Of a stretch of 64,000 bases of DNA, positions 50,050 through 60,588 are shown in pieces. The notes beneath the pieces are model-generated. The model was not told the DNA's origin, made no database searches, and worked only from the letters and a program-made list of their open reading frames with translations. Made by a program: the position numbers and the translations under genes. The first letter of the stretch is position 1, and every line of letters begins with the position of its first letter. This DNA is from Pseudomonas lini. Its GTDB lineage: Bacteria > Pseudomonadota > Gammaproteobacteria > Pseudomonadales > Pseudomonadaceae. The stretch lies in NCBI RefSeq assembly GCF_001042905.1, contig NZ_JYLB01000008.1, forward strand, positions 62,001-126,000, read 5' to 3'.

Positions 50050-52149
50050 ATGCAAACTTTTTTTATCGCACCCACCGATTTTGGTGTGGGTCTGACCTCC
50101 ATCAGCCTCGGGCTGGTACGTACACTTGAGCGGGCCGGTCTCAAAGTCGGCTTTTTCAAACCGATTGCCCAGCCGCACCCGGGCGACACGGGCCCTGAAC
50201 GCTCCACCGAACTGGTGGCCCGCACCCACGGCTTGAAACCGCCTCAGCCCCTGGGCCTGGCCCACGTCGAGCGGATGCTTGGCGACGGTCAGCTGGACGA
50301 ACTGCTCGAAGAAATCATCACCCTTTATCAGCAAGCCGCTGTCGGCAAGGACGTGCTAATCGTCGAAGGCATGGTCCCGACCCGCAGCGCCAGTTACGCG
50401 GCGCGGGTCAACCTGCATTTGGCCAAGAGCCTCGACGCCGATGTGATTCTGGTCTCGGCACCGGAAAACGAAGTGCTGACTGAACTGTCCGGCCGGGTGG
50501 AGTTGCAGGCGCAATTGTTCGGCGGGCCGAAAGACCCGAAAGTCCTTGGCGTAATCCTCAACAAGGTCAAGACCGACGAAAGCATGGAGGCCTTCGCCTC
50601 GCGCTTGAAGGAACACTCGCCGTTACTGCGCAGTGGCGATTTCCGCCTGCTCGGCTGCATCCCGTTCCAGCCCGAACTGAATGCGCCGCGCACCCGCGAT
50701 GTGGCCGATCTGATGGGCGCTCAGGTGCTCAACGCCGGCGACTATGAAGCCCGGCGCATGACCAACATCATCATCTGCGCCCGCACCGTGCGCAACACCG
50801 TGGAGCTGCTCAAACCCGGTGTGCTGGTGGTAACCCCCGGCGATCGCGACGACATCATCCTCGCCGTCAGCCTCGCGGCGATGAACGGCGTGCCTCTGGC
50901 CGGCCTGTTGCTGACCAGCGACACCCTGCCCGACCCGCGCATCATGGATTTGTGCCGTGGCGCCTTGCAGGCCGGCTTGCCGGTGTTGTCGGTCAGCACC
51001 GGTTCCTACGACACAGCCAACCAGTTGAACGGTTTGAACAAGGAAATCCCGATCGACGACCGCGAGCGTGCGGAGATCATCACCGACTTCGTCGCCAGCC
51101 ACCTCGACGCCAACTGGCTGCACCAGCGCTGCGGCACGCCACGGGAAATGCGCCTGTCGCCAGCGGTGTTCCGCTACCAACTGATCCAGCGCGCCCAGGC
51201 CGCCAACAAGCGCATCGTGTTGCCCGAAGGCAGCGAGCCGTTGACCGTGCAGGCCGCGGCGATCTGTCAGGCGCGCGGCATCGCCCGTTGCGTGTTGCTG
51301 GCCAAACCGGCGGACGTCGAAGCGGTCGCCCGTGCCCAAGGCATCGAGTTGCCACCGGGGCTGGAAATCCTCGACCCGGACCTGATTCGCGAGCGTTACG
51401 TCGAGCCGATGGTTGCACTGCGCAAGACTAAAAGCCTCAACGCGCCGATGGCCGAGCAACAACTGGAAGACACCGTGGTGATCGGCACCATGATGCTGGC
51501 GCTGGATGAAGTCGACGGACTGGTGTCCGGGGTCATTCACTCCACCGCCAACACCATCCGTCCGGCCCTTCAACTGATCAAGACCGCGCCGGGCTGCACC
51601 TTGGTGTCTTCGGTGTTCTTCATGCTGTTTCCGGAAGAAGTGCTGGTCTATGGCGACTGCGTGATGAACCCGCACCCGAGCGCCAGCGAGCTGGCCGAGA
51701 TCGCCTTGCAAAGCGCCGATTCGGCAGCTGCGTTCGGCATCATTCCGCGCGTGGCGATGATCAGCTACTCCAGCGGTGAATCGGCCAGCGGCGAAGAAGT
51801 CGAGAAGGTTCGCGAGGCCACTTTGCTCGCCCACGAACAGCAAAACTCGCTGTTGATCGACGGCCCGTTGCAGTACGACGCCGCCGCCAACGAAACCGTG
51901 GCCCGACAACTGGCGCCGAACAGTCAGGTGGCCGGTCGTGCCACGGTGTTCGTGTTCCCCGACCTGAACACCGGCAACACCACCCACAAAGCCGTGCAGC
52001 GCAGCGCCGACTGCGTCAGCCTCGGGCCGATGCTGCAAGGCCTGCGCAAACCGGTGAACGACCTGCCACGCGGCGCGCAGGTTGACGACATCGTCTACAC
52101 CATCGCGTTGACCGCGATCCAGGCTGCCAACCGACCTATGGATGTTTAA
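50050..52149 (+). CDS. pta: Phosphate acetyltransferase (long, three-domain type)
   Basis: 699 residues. An N-terminal P-loop/DRTGG part (IAPTDFGVGLTSISLGLVRT, about residues 5-25; DRDDIILAVSLAAMNGVPLA near 270) precedes the catalytic PTA_PTB domain (IVLPEGSEPLTVQAA, SGVIHSTANTIRPALQ, VFVFPDLNTGN). It interconverts acetyl-CoA and acetyl phosphate. ATG 50050 is the family start. No ackA gene is next to it. The following acyltransferase gene begins directly at its stop. Confidence 0.93.
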   Translation: MQTFFIAPTDFGVGLTSISLGLVRTLERAGLKVGFFKPIAQPHPGDTGPERSTELVARTHGLKPPQPLGLAHVERMLGDGQLDELLEEIITLYQQAAVGKDVLIVEGMVPTRSASYAARVNLHLAKSLDADVILVSAPENEVLTELSGRVELQAQLFGGPKDPKVLGVILNKVKTDESMEAFASRLKEHSPLLRSGDFRLLGCIPFQPELNAPRTRDVADLMGAQVLNAGDYEARRMTNIIICARTVRNTVELLKPGVLVVTPGDRDDIILAVSLAAMNGVPLAGLLLTSDTLPDPRIMDLCRGALQAGLPVLSVSTGSYDTANQLNGLNKEIPIDDRERAEIITDFVASHLDANWLHQRCGTPREMRLSPAVFRYQLIQRAQAANKRIVLPEGSEPLTVQAAAICQARGIARCVLLAKPADVEAVARAQGIELPPGLEILDPDLIRERYVEPMVALRKTKSLNAPMAEQQLEDTVVIGTMMLALDEVDGLVSGVIHSTANTIRPALQLIKTAPGCTLVSSVFFMLFPEEVLVYGDCVMNPHPSASELAEIALQSADSAAAFGIIPRVAMISYSSGESASGEEVEKVREATLLAHEQQNSLLIDGPLQYDAAANETVARQLAPNSQVAGRATVFVFPDLNTGNTTHKAVQRSADCVSLGPMLQGLRKPVNDLPRGAQVDDIVYTIALTAIQAANRPMDV

Positions 52150-53058
52150 ATGCTGGATTTTCTACCTGCACCCCTGCGCGGCGTGATCGCCTCGCTGTTG
52201 TTGGCGCTGAACACGATTGTCTGCTGCACGCCGCTGTTCGTAGTCGCGATCTTCAAACTGCTGCTGCCCTTCCCCGCCGCCCAGCGTTTCACCGACTGGC
52301 TGATGGGCCACATCCACGAAACCTGGATCAGCAACAACAAGGCCTGGATGGACCTGCTCGGGCACACGCGCTGGCAGCTCAGCGGTCTGGAAGGCCTGGA
52401 CTATCAACACTCGTACCTGATCACCAGCAACCACCAGAGCTGGGTCGACATCATGGTGTTGCAGTACGTGCTCAACCGTCGCATCCGCCCGCTGAAGTTC
52501 TTCCTCAAACAGCAACTGATCTGGGTGCCGGTGATTGGTCTGGCGTGGTGGGCGCTGGGTTTCCCGTTCATGAAGCGATACTCCAAGGCCTATCTGGAAA
52601 AGCATCCAGAGAAGAAAGGCAAAGACCTGGAAACCACCCGCAAGACCTGCGACAAGTTCCGCAATAACCCGGTGGGGATTTTCAACTTCGTCGAAGGCAC
52701 GCGCTTCACCGAGGGCAAACACGTACAGCAGAGCTCACCGTTTCGCTACCTGCTCAAGCCGAAAGCGGGCGGTATTGCCTTCGTGCTGGATGCCATGGGC
52801 GACCAGCTGGAAGCCATCGTCAACGTGACCATCCACTATCCGGCCGGGCGTCCGGGCTATTGGGATTTGCTCTGTGGGAATGTGAAGGATGTGGTGGTGC
52901 ACTTTCAGGAGCTGAAGATTCCACCGCAGTTCGTCGGCAAGAACTACGACCAGGATGGGGTGTATCGGTTGGAGTTTCAGGGCTGGATCAATCAGCTGTG
53001 GAATGACAAGGATGCGCTGTTGGGACAGATGCACCGCGAGTACACCGCCAAGGTTTGA
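52150..53058 (+). CDS. Lysophospholipid acyltransferase (YihG-like)
   Basis: 302 residues. The N-terminal hydrophobic segment (about residues 10-40) anchors it in the inner membrane. The acyltransferase motifs are NHQSWVDI (the HX4D block, about residue 95) and EGTRFT (about 185). Such proteins move a fatty-acyl chain onto lysophosphatidic acid or a related lipid. The start codon abuts the pta stop, so the two are co-transcribed. Its specific acceptor is unknown. Confidence 0.87.
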   Translation: MLDFLPAPLRGVIASLLLALNTIVCCTPLFVVAIFKLLLPFPAAQRFTDWLMGHIHETWISNNKAWMDLLGHTRWQLSGLEGLDYQHSYLITSNHQSWVDIMVLQYVLNRRIRPLKFFLKQQLIWVPVIGLAWWALGFPFMKRYSKAYLEKHPEKKGKDLETTRKTCDKFRNNPVGIFNFVEGTRFTEGKHVQQSSPFRYLLKPKAGGIAFVLDAMGDQLEAIVNVTIHYPAGRPGYWDLLCGNVKDVVVHFQELKIPPQFVGKNYDQDGVYRLEFQGWINQLWNDKDALLGQMHREYTAKV

Positions 53059-53073
53059 GGTGTTTGTACCGGC

Positions 53074-53171
53074 GCCATCGCGGGCAAGCCCGCTCCCACA
53101 GTGGTTCTGTGTGGAATGCAAATTTTGTGTTCACTAGAGATCCCTGTGGGAGCGGGCTTGCCCGCGATGGC
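53074..53171. repeat. REPIN (GTGGGAGC family)
   Basis: GCCATCGCGGGCAAGCCCGC and its inverse GCGGGCTTGCCCGCGATGGC flank a 50-base loop. Confidence 0.87.
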
Positions 53172-53185
53172 GATTTCAAGGACAC

Positions 53186-53224
53186 AAAAAAACCCGCAGA
53201 CGATCACTCATCTGCGGGTTTTTT
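53186..53224. terminator. Bidirectional terminator between the acyltransferase gene and cysNC
   Basis: AACCCGCAGA-N10-TCTGCGGGTT has A5 before and T4 after the stem. It serves both convergent genes. Confidence 0.9.
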
Positions 53225-53239
53225 ATTGGCAGCTAACGC

Positions 53240-55138
53240 TTAGATCGCGCCACGCTTACGCAGCAGATCCAGCACTTGCTTGACGCTTTCTTCCACCGAC
53301 AGCGACTGGGTGTCGATCACCAGATCGGCATTCAGCGGCACGTCGTACGGGAAGGATTCGCCCGGGATGTTGTCACCAGCCGCCGCGTACAGACCTTGCG
53401 GATCACGCTCGGCACAGACCGTCGGAGAGGCCTGGACGTAGACCGTCAGCAGACGCTCCTTGCCGATCAGGTCCTTGGCCTGTTCACGACCTTCGGCACT
53501 CGGCGCAACGAATGCAGCCAGGGTCAGCAGACCAGCTTCGTTGAACTGACGCGCAACGTGCGCCGCACGACGCCAGTTCTCGGTACGCCCGGCGCGATCC
53601 TGCGGCAGACCTTTATTGAGGTCGTGACGCAAGTTCTGGCCATCGAGTACAAACACCGCACGACCCAGGTCGAACAGCTTGCGTTCAACCGCGTAGGCCA
53701 GGGTGCTTTTGCCAGCGCCCGACAAGCCGCTGAACAACACGGTGGCCGGTTGCTGACCAAAGCGCTGGGCACGTTCTTCGGTAGCCACGTGAGCCAGTTT
53801 GCCGTGATGGGTGCTGGTGCCATGGCTCAACGGCTGGGCGATGATCATGCCGGCCGCGACCGTACCGTTGGTCAGTCGATCGATGACGATGAACGAACCG
53901 GTGGTGCGGTTGCTGTCGTAACCGTCCAGCGCGATGGCGGCGTCGAGGCTGATCTTGACCCGACCGATCTCGTTCAGCTGCAGCGAGCTCGCCGGCCCTT
54001 CGGCCAAGGTGTTCACGTCCACGCGATTGACGATGCTGGTGATCGAACCCGGCACGTAAGTCGTGGCGCGCTTGATGTCGTATTTCTTGCCCGGCAGCAT
54101 CGGCTCTTCGGCCATCCACACCAGCATGGCGTCGAAGGCGTCAGTCACTTGCGGCTGGTTGTCGGCATGCACCAGCAAGTCGCCGCGGGAGATGTCGATT
54201 TCGTCTTCCATGGTCAGCGTCACCGCTTGACCAGGACCTGCATGCTCCAGCTCACCTTCGAAGGTGACAATGGATTTCACACGGCTGCTCTTGCCCGACG
54301 GCAACACAACGACTTCGTCGCCCTTGTGCACGATGCCGCTGGCCAGGGTGCCGGCAAAACCACGGAAGTTCAGGTTCGGACGGTTGACGTACTGCACCGG
54401 GAAACGCAAATCGGTGTAGTTACGGTCATTGGCGATTTCGACGGTTTCGAGGATTTCCATCAGCGACTGGCCGGTGTACCACGGCGAGCGCTCGGACTTG
54501 TTCACGACGTTGTCGCCCTTGAGAGCGGACATCGGCACGAACGCCATGGTGGTCGGCTTGAACGCGATGCCTTCGGCGAACTTCAGGTAATCGGCCTTGA
54601 TCGACTCGAACACGCTTTCGTCGAAGCCGTTGAGGTCCATCTTGTTGATGGCGACAACGATGTGCTTGATGCCCAGCAACGAGGCGATAAAGCTGTGGCG
54701 ACGGGTCTGGGTCTGCACGCCGTAACGGGCGTCGACCAGAATGATCGCCAGGTCACAGGTGGATGCACCGGTGGCCATGTTGCGTGTGTACTGCTCATGG
54801 CCGGGGGTGTCGGCGATGATGAATTTGCGCTTGGCGGTGGAGAAATAGCGGTAGGCGACATCAATGGTGATGCCCTGCTCACGCTCGGCCTGCAAGCCGT
54901 CGACCAGCAACGCCAGGTCGATATCTTCACCGGTGGTGCCGACTTTTTTCGAGTCGCGGGTGATGGCTTCCAGATGATCTTCGTAGATCATTTTGGAGTC
55001 GTGCAGCAGGCGCCCGATCAGGGTGCTCTTGCCGTCGTCGACGTTGCCACAGGTAAGAAAGCGCAGCATTTCCTTGCGTTCGTGCTGGCCCAGATAGGCG
55101 AGGATGTCCTCGCTGATCAAATCAGATGCGTGCGACAT
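53240..55138 (-). CDS. cysNC: Sulfate adenylyltransferase large subunit fused to APS kinase
   Basis: 632 residues. The N-terminal GTPase part has GNVDDGKSTLIGRLL, DTPGHEQYTRN and AINKMDL, followed by EF-Tu-like barrels. The C-terminal APS kinase domain (from about residue 465) has GLSGAGKSTLAYAVE and GLYAAAGDNIPG. With CysD it makes adenosine phosphosulfate and then PAPS. The fusion of CysN and CysC is usual in Pseudomonas. The gene is 9 bases after cysD. Confidence 0.95.
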   Translation of the reverse strand: MSHASDLISEDILAYLGQHERKEMLRFLTCGNVDDGKSTLIGRLLHDSKMIYEDHLEAITRDSKKVGTTGEDIDLALLVDGLQAEREQGITIDVAYRYFSTAKRKFIIADTPGHEQYTRNMATGASTCDLAIILVDARYGVQTQTRRHSFIASLLGIKHIVVAINKMDLNGFDESVFESIKADYLKFAEGIAFKPTTMAFVPMSALKGDNVVNKSERSPWYTGQSLMEILETVEIANDRNYTDLRFPVQYVNRPNLNFRGFAGTLASGIVHKGDEVVVLPSGKSSRVKSIVTFEGELEHAGPGQAVTLTMEDEIDISRGDLLVHADNQPQVTDAFDAMLVWMAEEPMLPGKKYDIKRATTYVPGSITSIVNRVDVNTLAEGPASSLQLNEIGRVKISLDAAIALDGYDSNRTTGSFIVIDRLTNGTVAAGMIIAQPLSHGTSTHHGKLAHVATEERAQRFGQQPATVLFSGLSGAGKSTLAYAVERKLFDLGRAVFVLDGQNLRHDLNKGLPQDRAGRTENWRRAAHVARQFNEAGLLTLAAFVAPSAEGREQAKDLIGKERLLTVYVQASPTVCAERDPQGLYAAAGDNIPGESFPYDVPLNADLVIDTQSLSVEESVKQVLDLLRKRGAI

Positions 55139-55147
55139 GACAACCCC

Positions 55148-56065
55148 TTAGAAATAACCCTGACGTTTCTTTTCTTCCATCGAACCTGCGCCATCGTGAT
55201 CGATGACTCGGCCCTGGCGTTCGGAAGTTCGCGTCAGGAGCATTTCCTGAATGATGTCGGTCAGGCTGGTGGCCTCGGACTCGACCGCACCGGTCAACGG
55301 GTAGTCGCCCAGCGTACGGAAACGGACCTTTTTCTTGACGATGCGCGCCTTGTCTTCGTCGCTCAAGTGATTGAGCAGGCGTTCGTCGTCGATCATGATC
55401 CAGGTGCCATTCATCTCGATAACGTCGCGCTCAGCGGCGAAATACAGCGGCACGATCGGGATACCTTCGAGGTAGATGTACTGCCAGATGTCCAGCTCGG
55501 TCCAGTTCGACAACGGGAATACGCGGATCGATTCGCCCTTGTTGACCTTGCCGTTGTAGACGTTCCACAACTCGGGACGCTGGTTTTTCGGATCCCAGCG
55601 GTGCTTGGTATCACGGAAGGAATACACGCGCTCTTTGGCCCGGGATTTCTCTTCGTCGCGACGGGCACCACCGAATGCCGCATCGAAGCCGTACTTGTCG
55701 AGGGCCTGTTTAAGGCCTTCGGTCTTCATGATGTCGGTGTGCTTGGCACTGCCGTGGGTGAGCGGGTTGATACCCTGCGCAACACCCTCGGGATTCACGT
55801 GCACCAGCAGGTCCAGGCCGAGCTCTTCGACCATGCGGTCGCGGAACGCGTACATTTCCTTGAACTTCCACTGGGTGTCGACGTGCATCACCGGAAACGG
55901 AAGTTTGCCCGGGAAGAATGCTTTGCGCGCGAGGTGCAACATCACGGCGGAGTCTTTACCGACGGAGTACAGCATCACCGGGTTATCGAACTCGGCGGCG
56001 ACCTCGCGGATGATGTGGATGCTTTCGGCCTCCAGCTGTTTCAGATGCGTCAGTTTGTCGACCAT
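55148..56065 (-). CDS. cysD: Sulfate adenylyltransferase small subunit
   Basis: 305 residues. It has the PP-loop YSVGKDSAVMLHLARKAF near residue 35, HVDTQWKFKEMYAFRD and AFGGARRDEEKSRAKERV. It adenylates sulfate together with the CysN GTPase. It leads the cysD-cysNC operon. Upstream is a perfect dyad and a REP element, with no gene in 56066-56327. Regulation by CysB is expected for the family but no site could be placed with confidence. Confidence 0.95.
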   Translation of the reverse strand: MVDKLTHLKQLEAESIHIIREVAAEFDNPVMLYSVGKDSAVMLHLARKAFFPGKLPFPVMHVDTQWKFKEMYAFRDRMVEELGLDLLVHVNPEGVAQGINPLTHGSAKHTDIMKTEGLKQALDKYGFDAAFGGARRDEEKSRAKERVYSFRDTKHRWDPKNQRPELWNVYNGKVNKGESIRVFPLSNWTELDIWQYIYLEGIPIVPLYFAAERDVIEMNGTWIMIDDERLLNHLSDEDKARIVKKKVRFRTLGDYPLTGAVESEATSLTDIIQEMLLTRTSERQGRVIDHDGAGSMEEKKRQGYF

Positions 56066-56168
56066 GGCTACTCACGAAAACGATCTTATGGACGGCCTGC
56101 GGGCCGTGTTCGAGCGGGGAATCCTAGCACAGCGCCCCCTTCTAATCAGGACGCTGGCTAGATCGAAA

Positions 56169-56186
56169 GGGTATATGAATATACCC
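56169..56186. promoter_or_regulatory. Dyad GGGTATA-TGAA-TATACCC upstream of cysD
   Basis: A perfect 7-base inverted repeat with a 4-base loop, about 105 bases before the cysD start. It could be an operator, a small hairpin in the leader, or part of a -10 region. Confidence 0.4.
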
Positions 56187-56223
56187 CCTCGTTTGGGGCT
56201 CTCCAGATTGGAAACCCACCCTG

Positions 56224-56302
56224 TGTAGGAGCTGCCGAAGGCTGCGATCTTTTGATCTTGATCTTTAAAATCAAAAGATCGCAGCCTTCGGCAGCTCCTA
56301 CA
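56224..56302. repeat. REP inverted repeat of the GATC-rich type
   Basis: TGTAGGAGCTGCCGAAGGCT and its inverse AGCCTTCGGCAGCTCCTACA flank GCGATCTTTTGATCTTGATC and its complement. The total stem is over 30 bases. Same type as 37855-37934. Confidence 0.88.
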
Positions 56303-56327
56303 GAGGTGACCGCATTGCAGTCCGAAA

Positions 56328-57086
56328 TCAGATGGGGTTCGGGCAATCGATGAAGATGTGCTCGAGGGCGAAACGTCGCGCCAGGTAATCGCCCAAAGCC
56401 TGCACACCGTAACGCTCGGTGGCGTGGTGACCGGCGGCGATGAAGCTGATGTCGTTTTCCCGGGCGCTGTGGAACGTCTGCTCGGAGGCCTCGCCGCTGA
56501 GGTACAGATCGACGCCAGCCAGCACCGCCTGATCAATGTAACCCTGGCCGCCACCGGTGCACCAGCCGACCCGACGAATCATCTCGCTGCCTTCGATCAA
56601 CAATGGCTCGCGCCCCATGACTTCCTGCACGCGACGGGCGAAATCGCGCGGGGTCATCGGTTCGCTCAACGAACCGACCAGACCAACGATTTTCAGATTG
56701 TCCGGGTCCAGCGGGCCTTCAACCGTGATATCCAGTTGCCGGGCAAGCTGCACGTTGTTACCGACTTCCGGGTGCAGATCCAGCGGCAAGTGATAGGACA
56801 GCAGGCTGATATCGTGCTTGAGCAGGGTTTTCAACCGGCGCTGCTTCATGCCGGTGATGCACGGGTTTTCGCCTTTCCAGAAATAGCCGTGATGCACCAG
56901 CACCAGATCGGCCTGGGCCTCTACCGCGGCGTCCAGCAACGCCTGGCTGGCGGTGACGCCGCTAACGATGCGCATCACTTGTGGCCGGCCTTCGACCTGC
57001 AAACCATTGGGGCAGTAATCGGCGATCTTCGCACTTGCCAGGTAGCGGTCGGCTTCTTCGACCAGGGTGCTCAGGGCAACGGCCAT
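56328..57086 (-). CDS. Nif3/YbgI-family dinuclear metal protein
   Basis: 252 residues. It has the NIF3/GTP-cyclohydrolase-I-type-2 family pattern: the metal-binding VHHGYFWKGE (histidines about residues 63-64), SYHLPLDLHPEVGN and the C-terminal GHHATERYGVQALGD. Members form a hexamer with a two-metal site; their reaction is not settled. It is divergent from algW. Confidence 0.88.
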   Translation of the reverse strand: MAVALSTLVEEADRYLASAKIADYCPNGLQVEGRPQVMRIVSGVTASQALLDAAVEAQADLVLVHHGYFWKGENPCITGMKQRRLKTLLKHDISLLSYHLPLDLHPEVGNNVQLARQLDITVEGPLDPDNLKIVGLVGSLSEPMTPRDFARRVQEVMGREPLLIEGSEMIRRVGWCTGGGQGYIDQAVLAGVDLYLSGEASEQTFHSARENDISFIAAGHHATERYGVQALGDYLARRFALEHIFIDCPNPI

Positions 57087-57107
57087 AAAAGACTCCTAAA
57101 TATCCCG

Positions 57108-57135
57108 TTCAGAGGCACGCGCGGCCTCGTATAAT
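57108..57135 (+). promoter_or_regulatory. Promoter of algW
   Basis: TTCAGA (-35) and TATAAT (-10) are separated by 16 bases, 55 bases before the algW start. It is a good sigma-70 match at -10 and a fair one at -35. Confidence 0.55.
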
Positions 57136-57189
57136 GCGCGACATTATGGGCGGTCTCACACCGCCTGCAACCTCTGTAGGACTTGCTTA

Positions 57190-58347
<1,158 letters not shown>

Positions 58348-58407
58348 GAGCTGCCGAAGGTTGCGATCTTGACGCCCTCGGCCGCTCCACAACTCCGAAA
58401 TCGTTAA

Positions 58408-58425
58408 CAGTATATATTCTCATTA
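58408..58425. promoter_or_regulatory. Possible Fur box upstream of the TonB receptor
   Basis: On the minus strand TAATGAGAATATATACTG resembles the AATGAGAAT half of Fur boxes; the right half is weak. It lies 44 bases before the receptor start. Confidence 0.35.
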
Positions 58426-58427
58426 GC

Positions 58428-58471
58428 CATGTTATATTGTTTCAATATCACTATTGGAACAACATAACATG
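58428..58471 (+). promoter_or_regulatory. Large dyad covering the ribosome-binding site and start codon
   Basis: CATGTTATATTGTTTC (58428-58443) and GGAACAACATAACATG (58456-58471) are inverted repeats with 14 of 16 positions complementary, plus a possible G-U pair, around a 12-base loop. The right arm holds the GGAA ribosome-binding site and the ATG at 58469. It could be an operator for a metal repressor (Zur or Fur type) or an RNA hairpin hiding the start. Confidence 0.6.
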
Positions 58472-60574
58472 TCGTCTCGAACAATGGCTTCCCTCGCAGG
58501 CCTGGCCCTCGGTTTACTGGGGGATCCGGTCTTCGCCGAAGAGTCGCAAACCGTTGAACTGGACGCCATCAGCGTCACCTCCGAGTACGAATCCCCCACC
58601 GGCCCGGTCAAGGGTTACCGCGCCACGCGCTCTGCCAGCGCAACCAAGACCGACACGGCCATTCGCGATATCCCGCAATCGATCAGTGTGATTCCCGTCA
58701 GTGTGCTCAAGGATCTGGGCAGCACCAGCGTCGAGCGCGCGCTGGATTTTGCCGGTGGCGTGTCGAAGCAGAACAACTTCGGCGGCTTGACGCTCTACGA
58801 ATACAGCGTGCGCGGCTTCACCACGTCGGAGTTCTACAAGGACGGCTTCAGTGCCAACCGCGGCTATCCAAGCACGCCGGACGTGGCCAACATCGAACGC
58901 ATCGAAGTGCTCAAAGGCCCAGCCGCCAGCCTTTATGGTCGTGGCGATCCAGGCGGTACGGTGAACATCGTCACCAAGAAACCCCAGCCGGAAGCCTTCA
59001 CCACACTGCAAACCAGCGCCGGCAGCTGGGATCGCTACCGCACCGCCGTGGACGTCAACACGCCGCTGGATGATGACGGTAACGTTCTGTCCCGGGTGAA
59101 CCTGGCGGTAGAGGACAACCACAGCTTCCGCGATCACGTCGACAGTCAGCGAGTGTTCGTTGCGCCTTCGTTCAGCTGGCAACTGAACCCGGACACCAGC
59201 CTGTTGGTGGAGAGCGAGTTCGTGCGCCACAGCTCGACCTTCGATCGCGGTGTCGTCGCGCCGAACAATAAATGGAGCGGCGTCTCCCGTTCGACCTTCC
59301 TTGGCGAACCCAACGACGGCAACATCGACAACCACAACAATCTGCTGCAAGCCGCCCTCGAACATCAACTCAACGATAGCTGGAAACTGCGCCTCGCCAG
59401 TCATTACAAGGAAGGCAAACTCTGGGGCTTCGCCTCCGAAAATCGTCCCTTGAATGCCGACGGCCATACCGTCAACCGTCGCTATCGCGAGCGCGATACC
59501 AACTGGCACGACAGCATCACCCAACTCGAACTGCGCGGTTTGTTCGACATCGGCAGTTGGCAACACGAACTGCTGATCGGCAGCGAATACGAGAATTTCC
59601 GTAAGAACGAACGGGTCACGACCATTGCCGGCGGCCCGTACGCCATCGATATCTATCGGCCGATTTACGGCCAGCCGAAACCCAATGGCGCACGCTCCGG
59701 GACCGACTTCTTCGAGCACGTCGAAAGCCAGGCGCTGAACCTTCAGGACCAGATCGTTTTCACCGACAAACTACGCGGCATGCTCGGTGCGCGCTTCGAA
59801 CATTTCGAACAAAGCATCGACGATCACAGCCGCAACGCGACCAGCCGCCAGCGCCACGACGCACTGACTCAGCGAGCCGGCCTGCTCTACCAACTGACGC
59901 CTGAAGTGGGGTTATTCGCCAACGCCTCCACCTCGTTCAAACCGAACAACGGGCTGGACGCCGCCGGCAAATCCTTCGACCCGGAAGAAGGCGTCGGTTA
60001 TGAAGTCGGGATCAAGAGCGAGCTGTTCGACGACCGCTTGAGCACCACCCTCGCCGCCTTCCATATCGAAAAGGAAAACGTCCTGGCGCTCGATCCGAGC
60101 ATCGATTCCAGCCGCACCATGGGCAAGGCCCGCAGCCAGGGTGTCGACCTGCAAGTCACCGGGCAAGTGACCGATGCCGTGCGAGTGATCGGTGCTTTCG
60201 CTTACATCGACGCTGAAGTCACCCAAGGCGACAAAGTGATCCCCACTGGCAGCCGAATTCTCGGCGTGGCCAAACGCAGCGGCAGTCTGTTGGGTGTTTA
60301 TGAATTTCAGGATGGCCATTTACGCGGTTCGGACCTTGGTGCAGCGATCACCTATGTCGGCGATCGCTCGGGTGAAGCCGGCAGCGATTTCGAACTGCCG
60401 GCCTACCACACCGTCGATCTGCTGGCGCATTATAAAGCCAGCGAAAACGTCACCCTCGGCCTGAACCTGAACAACCTGTTCGACGAGAAATATTTCGAGC
60501 GTTCCTACAGCAACTACTGGGTCAATCCCGGTGAGCCGCGCAATTTCACTGTCAGCCTGACACTCAATCTGTAA
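58469..60574 (+). CDS. TonB-dependent siderophore/metallophore receptor
   Basis: 701 residues. A signal peptide (residues 1-23, ending VFA) leads a TonB-box-like segment (LDAISVTSEY) and plug domain (IRDIPQSISVIPVSVLKD; VEVLKGPAASLYGRGDPGG), then a 22-strand barrel ending SLTLNL. It imports a metal chelate through the outer membrane. It is followed by a DUF4198 gene, a pairing seen in zinc- or cobalt-related loci such as those containing P. aeruginosa PA1922. The ligand is not known. The start overlaps a strong dyad. Confidence 0.88.
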   Translation: MSSRTMASLAGLALGLLGDPVFAEESQTVELDAISVTSEYESPTGPVKGYRATRSASATKTDTAIRDIPQSISVIPVSVLKDLGSTSVERALDFAGGVSKQNNFGGLTLYEYSVRGFTTSEFYKDGFSANRGYPSTPDVANIERIEVLKGPAASLYGRGDPGGTVNIVTKKPQPEAFTTLQTSAGSWDRYRTAVDVNTPLDDDGNVLSRVNLAVEDNHSFRDHVDSQRVFVAPSFSWQLNPDTSLLVESEFVRHSSTFDRGVVAPNNKWSGVSRSTFLGEPNDGNIDNHNNLLQAALEHQLNDSWKLRLASHYKEGKLWGFASENRPLNADGHTVNRRYRERDTNWHDSITQLELRGLFDIGSWQHELLIGSEYENFRKNERVTTIAGGPYAIDIYRPIYGQPKPNGARSGTDFFEHVESQALNLQDQIVFTDKLRGMLGARFEHFEQSIDDHSRNATSRQRHDALTQRAGLLYQLTPEVGLFANASTSFKPNNGLDAAGKSFDPEEGVGYEVGIKSELFDDRLSTTLAAFHIEKENVLALDPSIDSSRTMGKARSQGVDLQVTGQVTDAVRVIGAFAYIDAEVTQGDKVIPTGSRILGVAKRSGSLLGVYEFQDGHLRGSDLGAAITYVGDRSGEAGSDFELPAYHTVDLLAHYKASENVTLGLNLNNLFDEKYFERSYSNYWVNPGEPRNFTVSLTLNL

Positions 60575-60588
60575 AAGGAAAAATCTCC

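Noticed and set aside
50623..52038. Open frame of 471 codons on the minus strand inside pta
   Set aside because: Shadow of the pta coding sequence.
53276..56161. A 961-codon open frame on the + strand opposite cysNC and cysD
   Set aside because: It mirrors well-supported genes on the minus strand. In GC-rich DNA the antisense frame stays open by codon bias; the translation has no family features.
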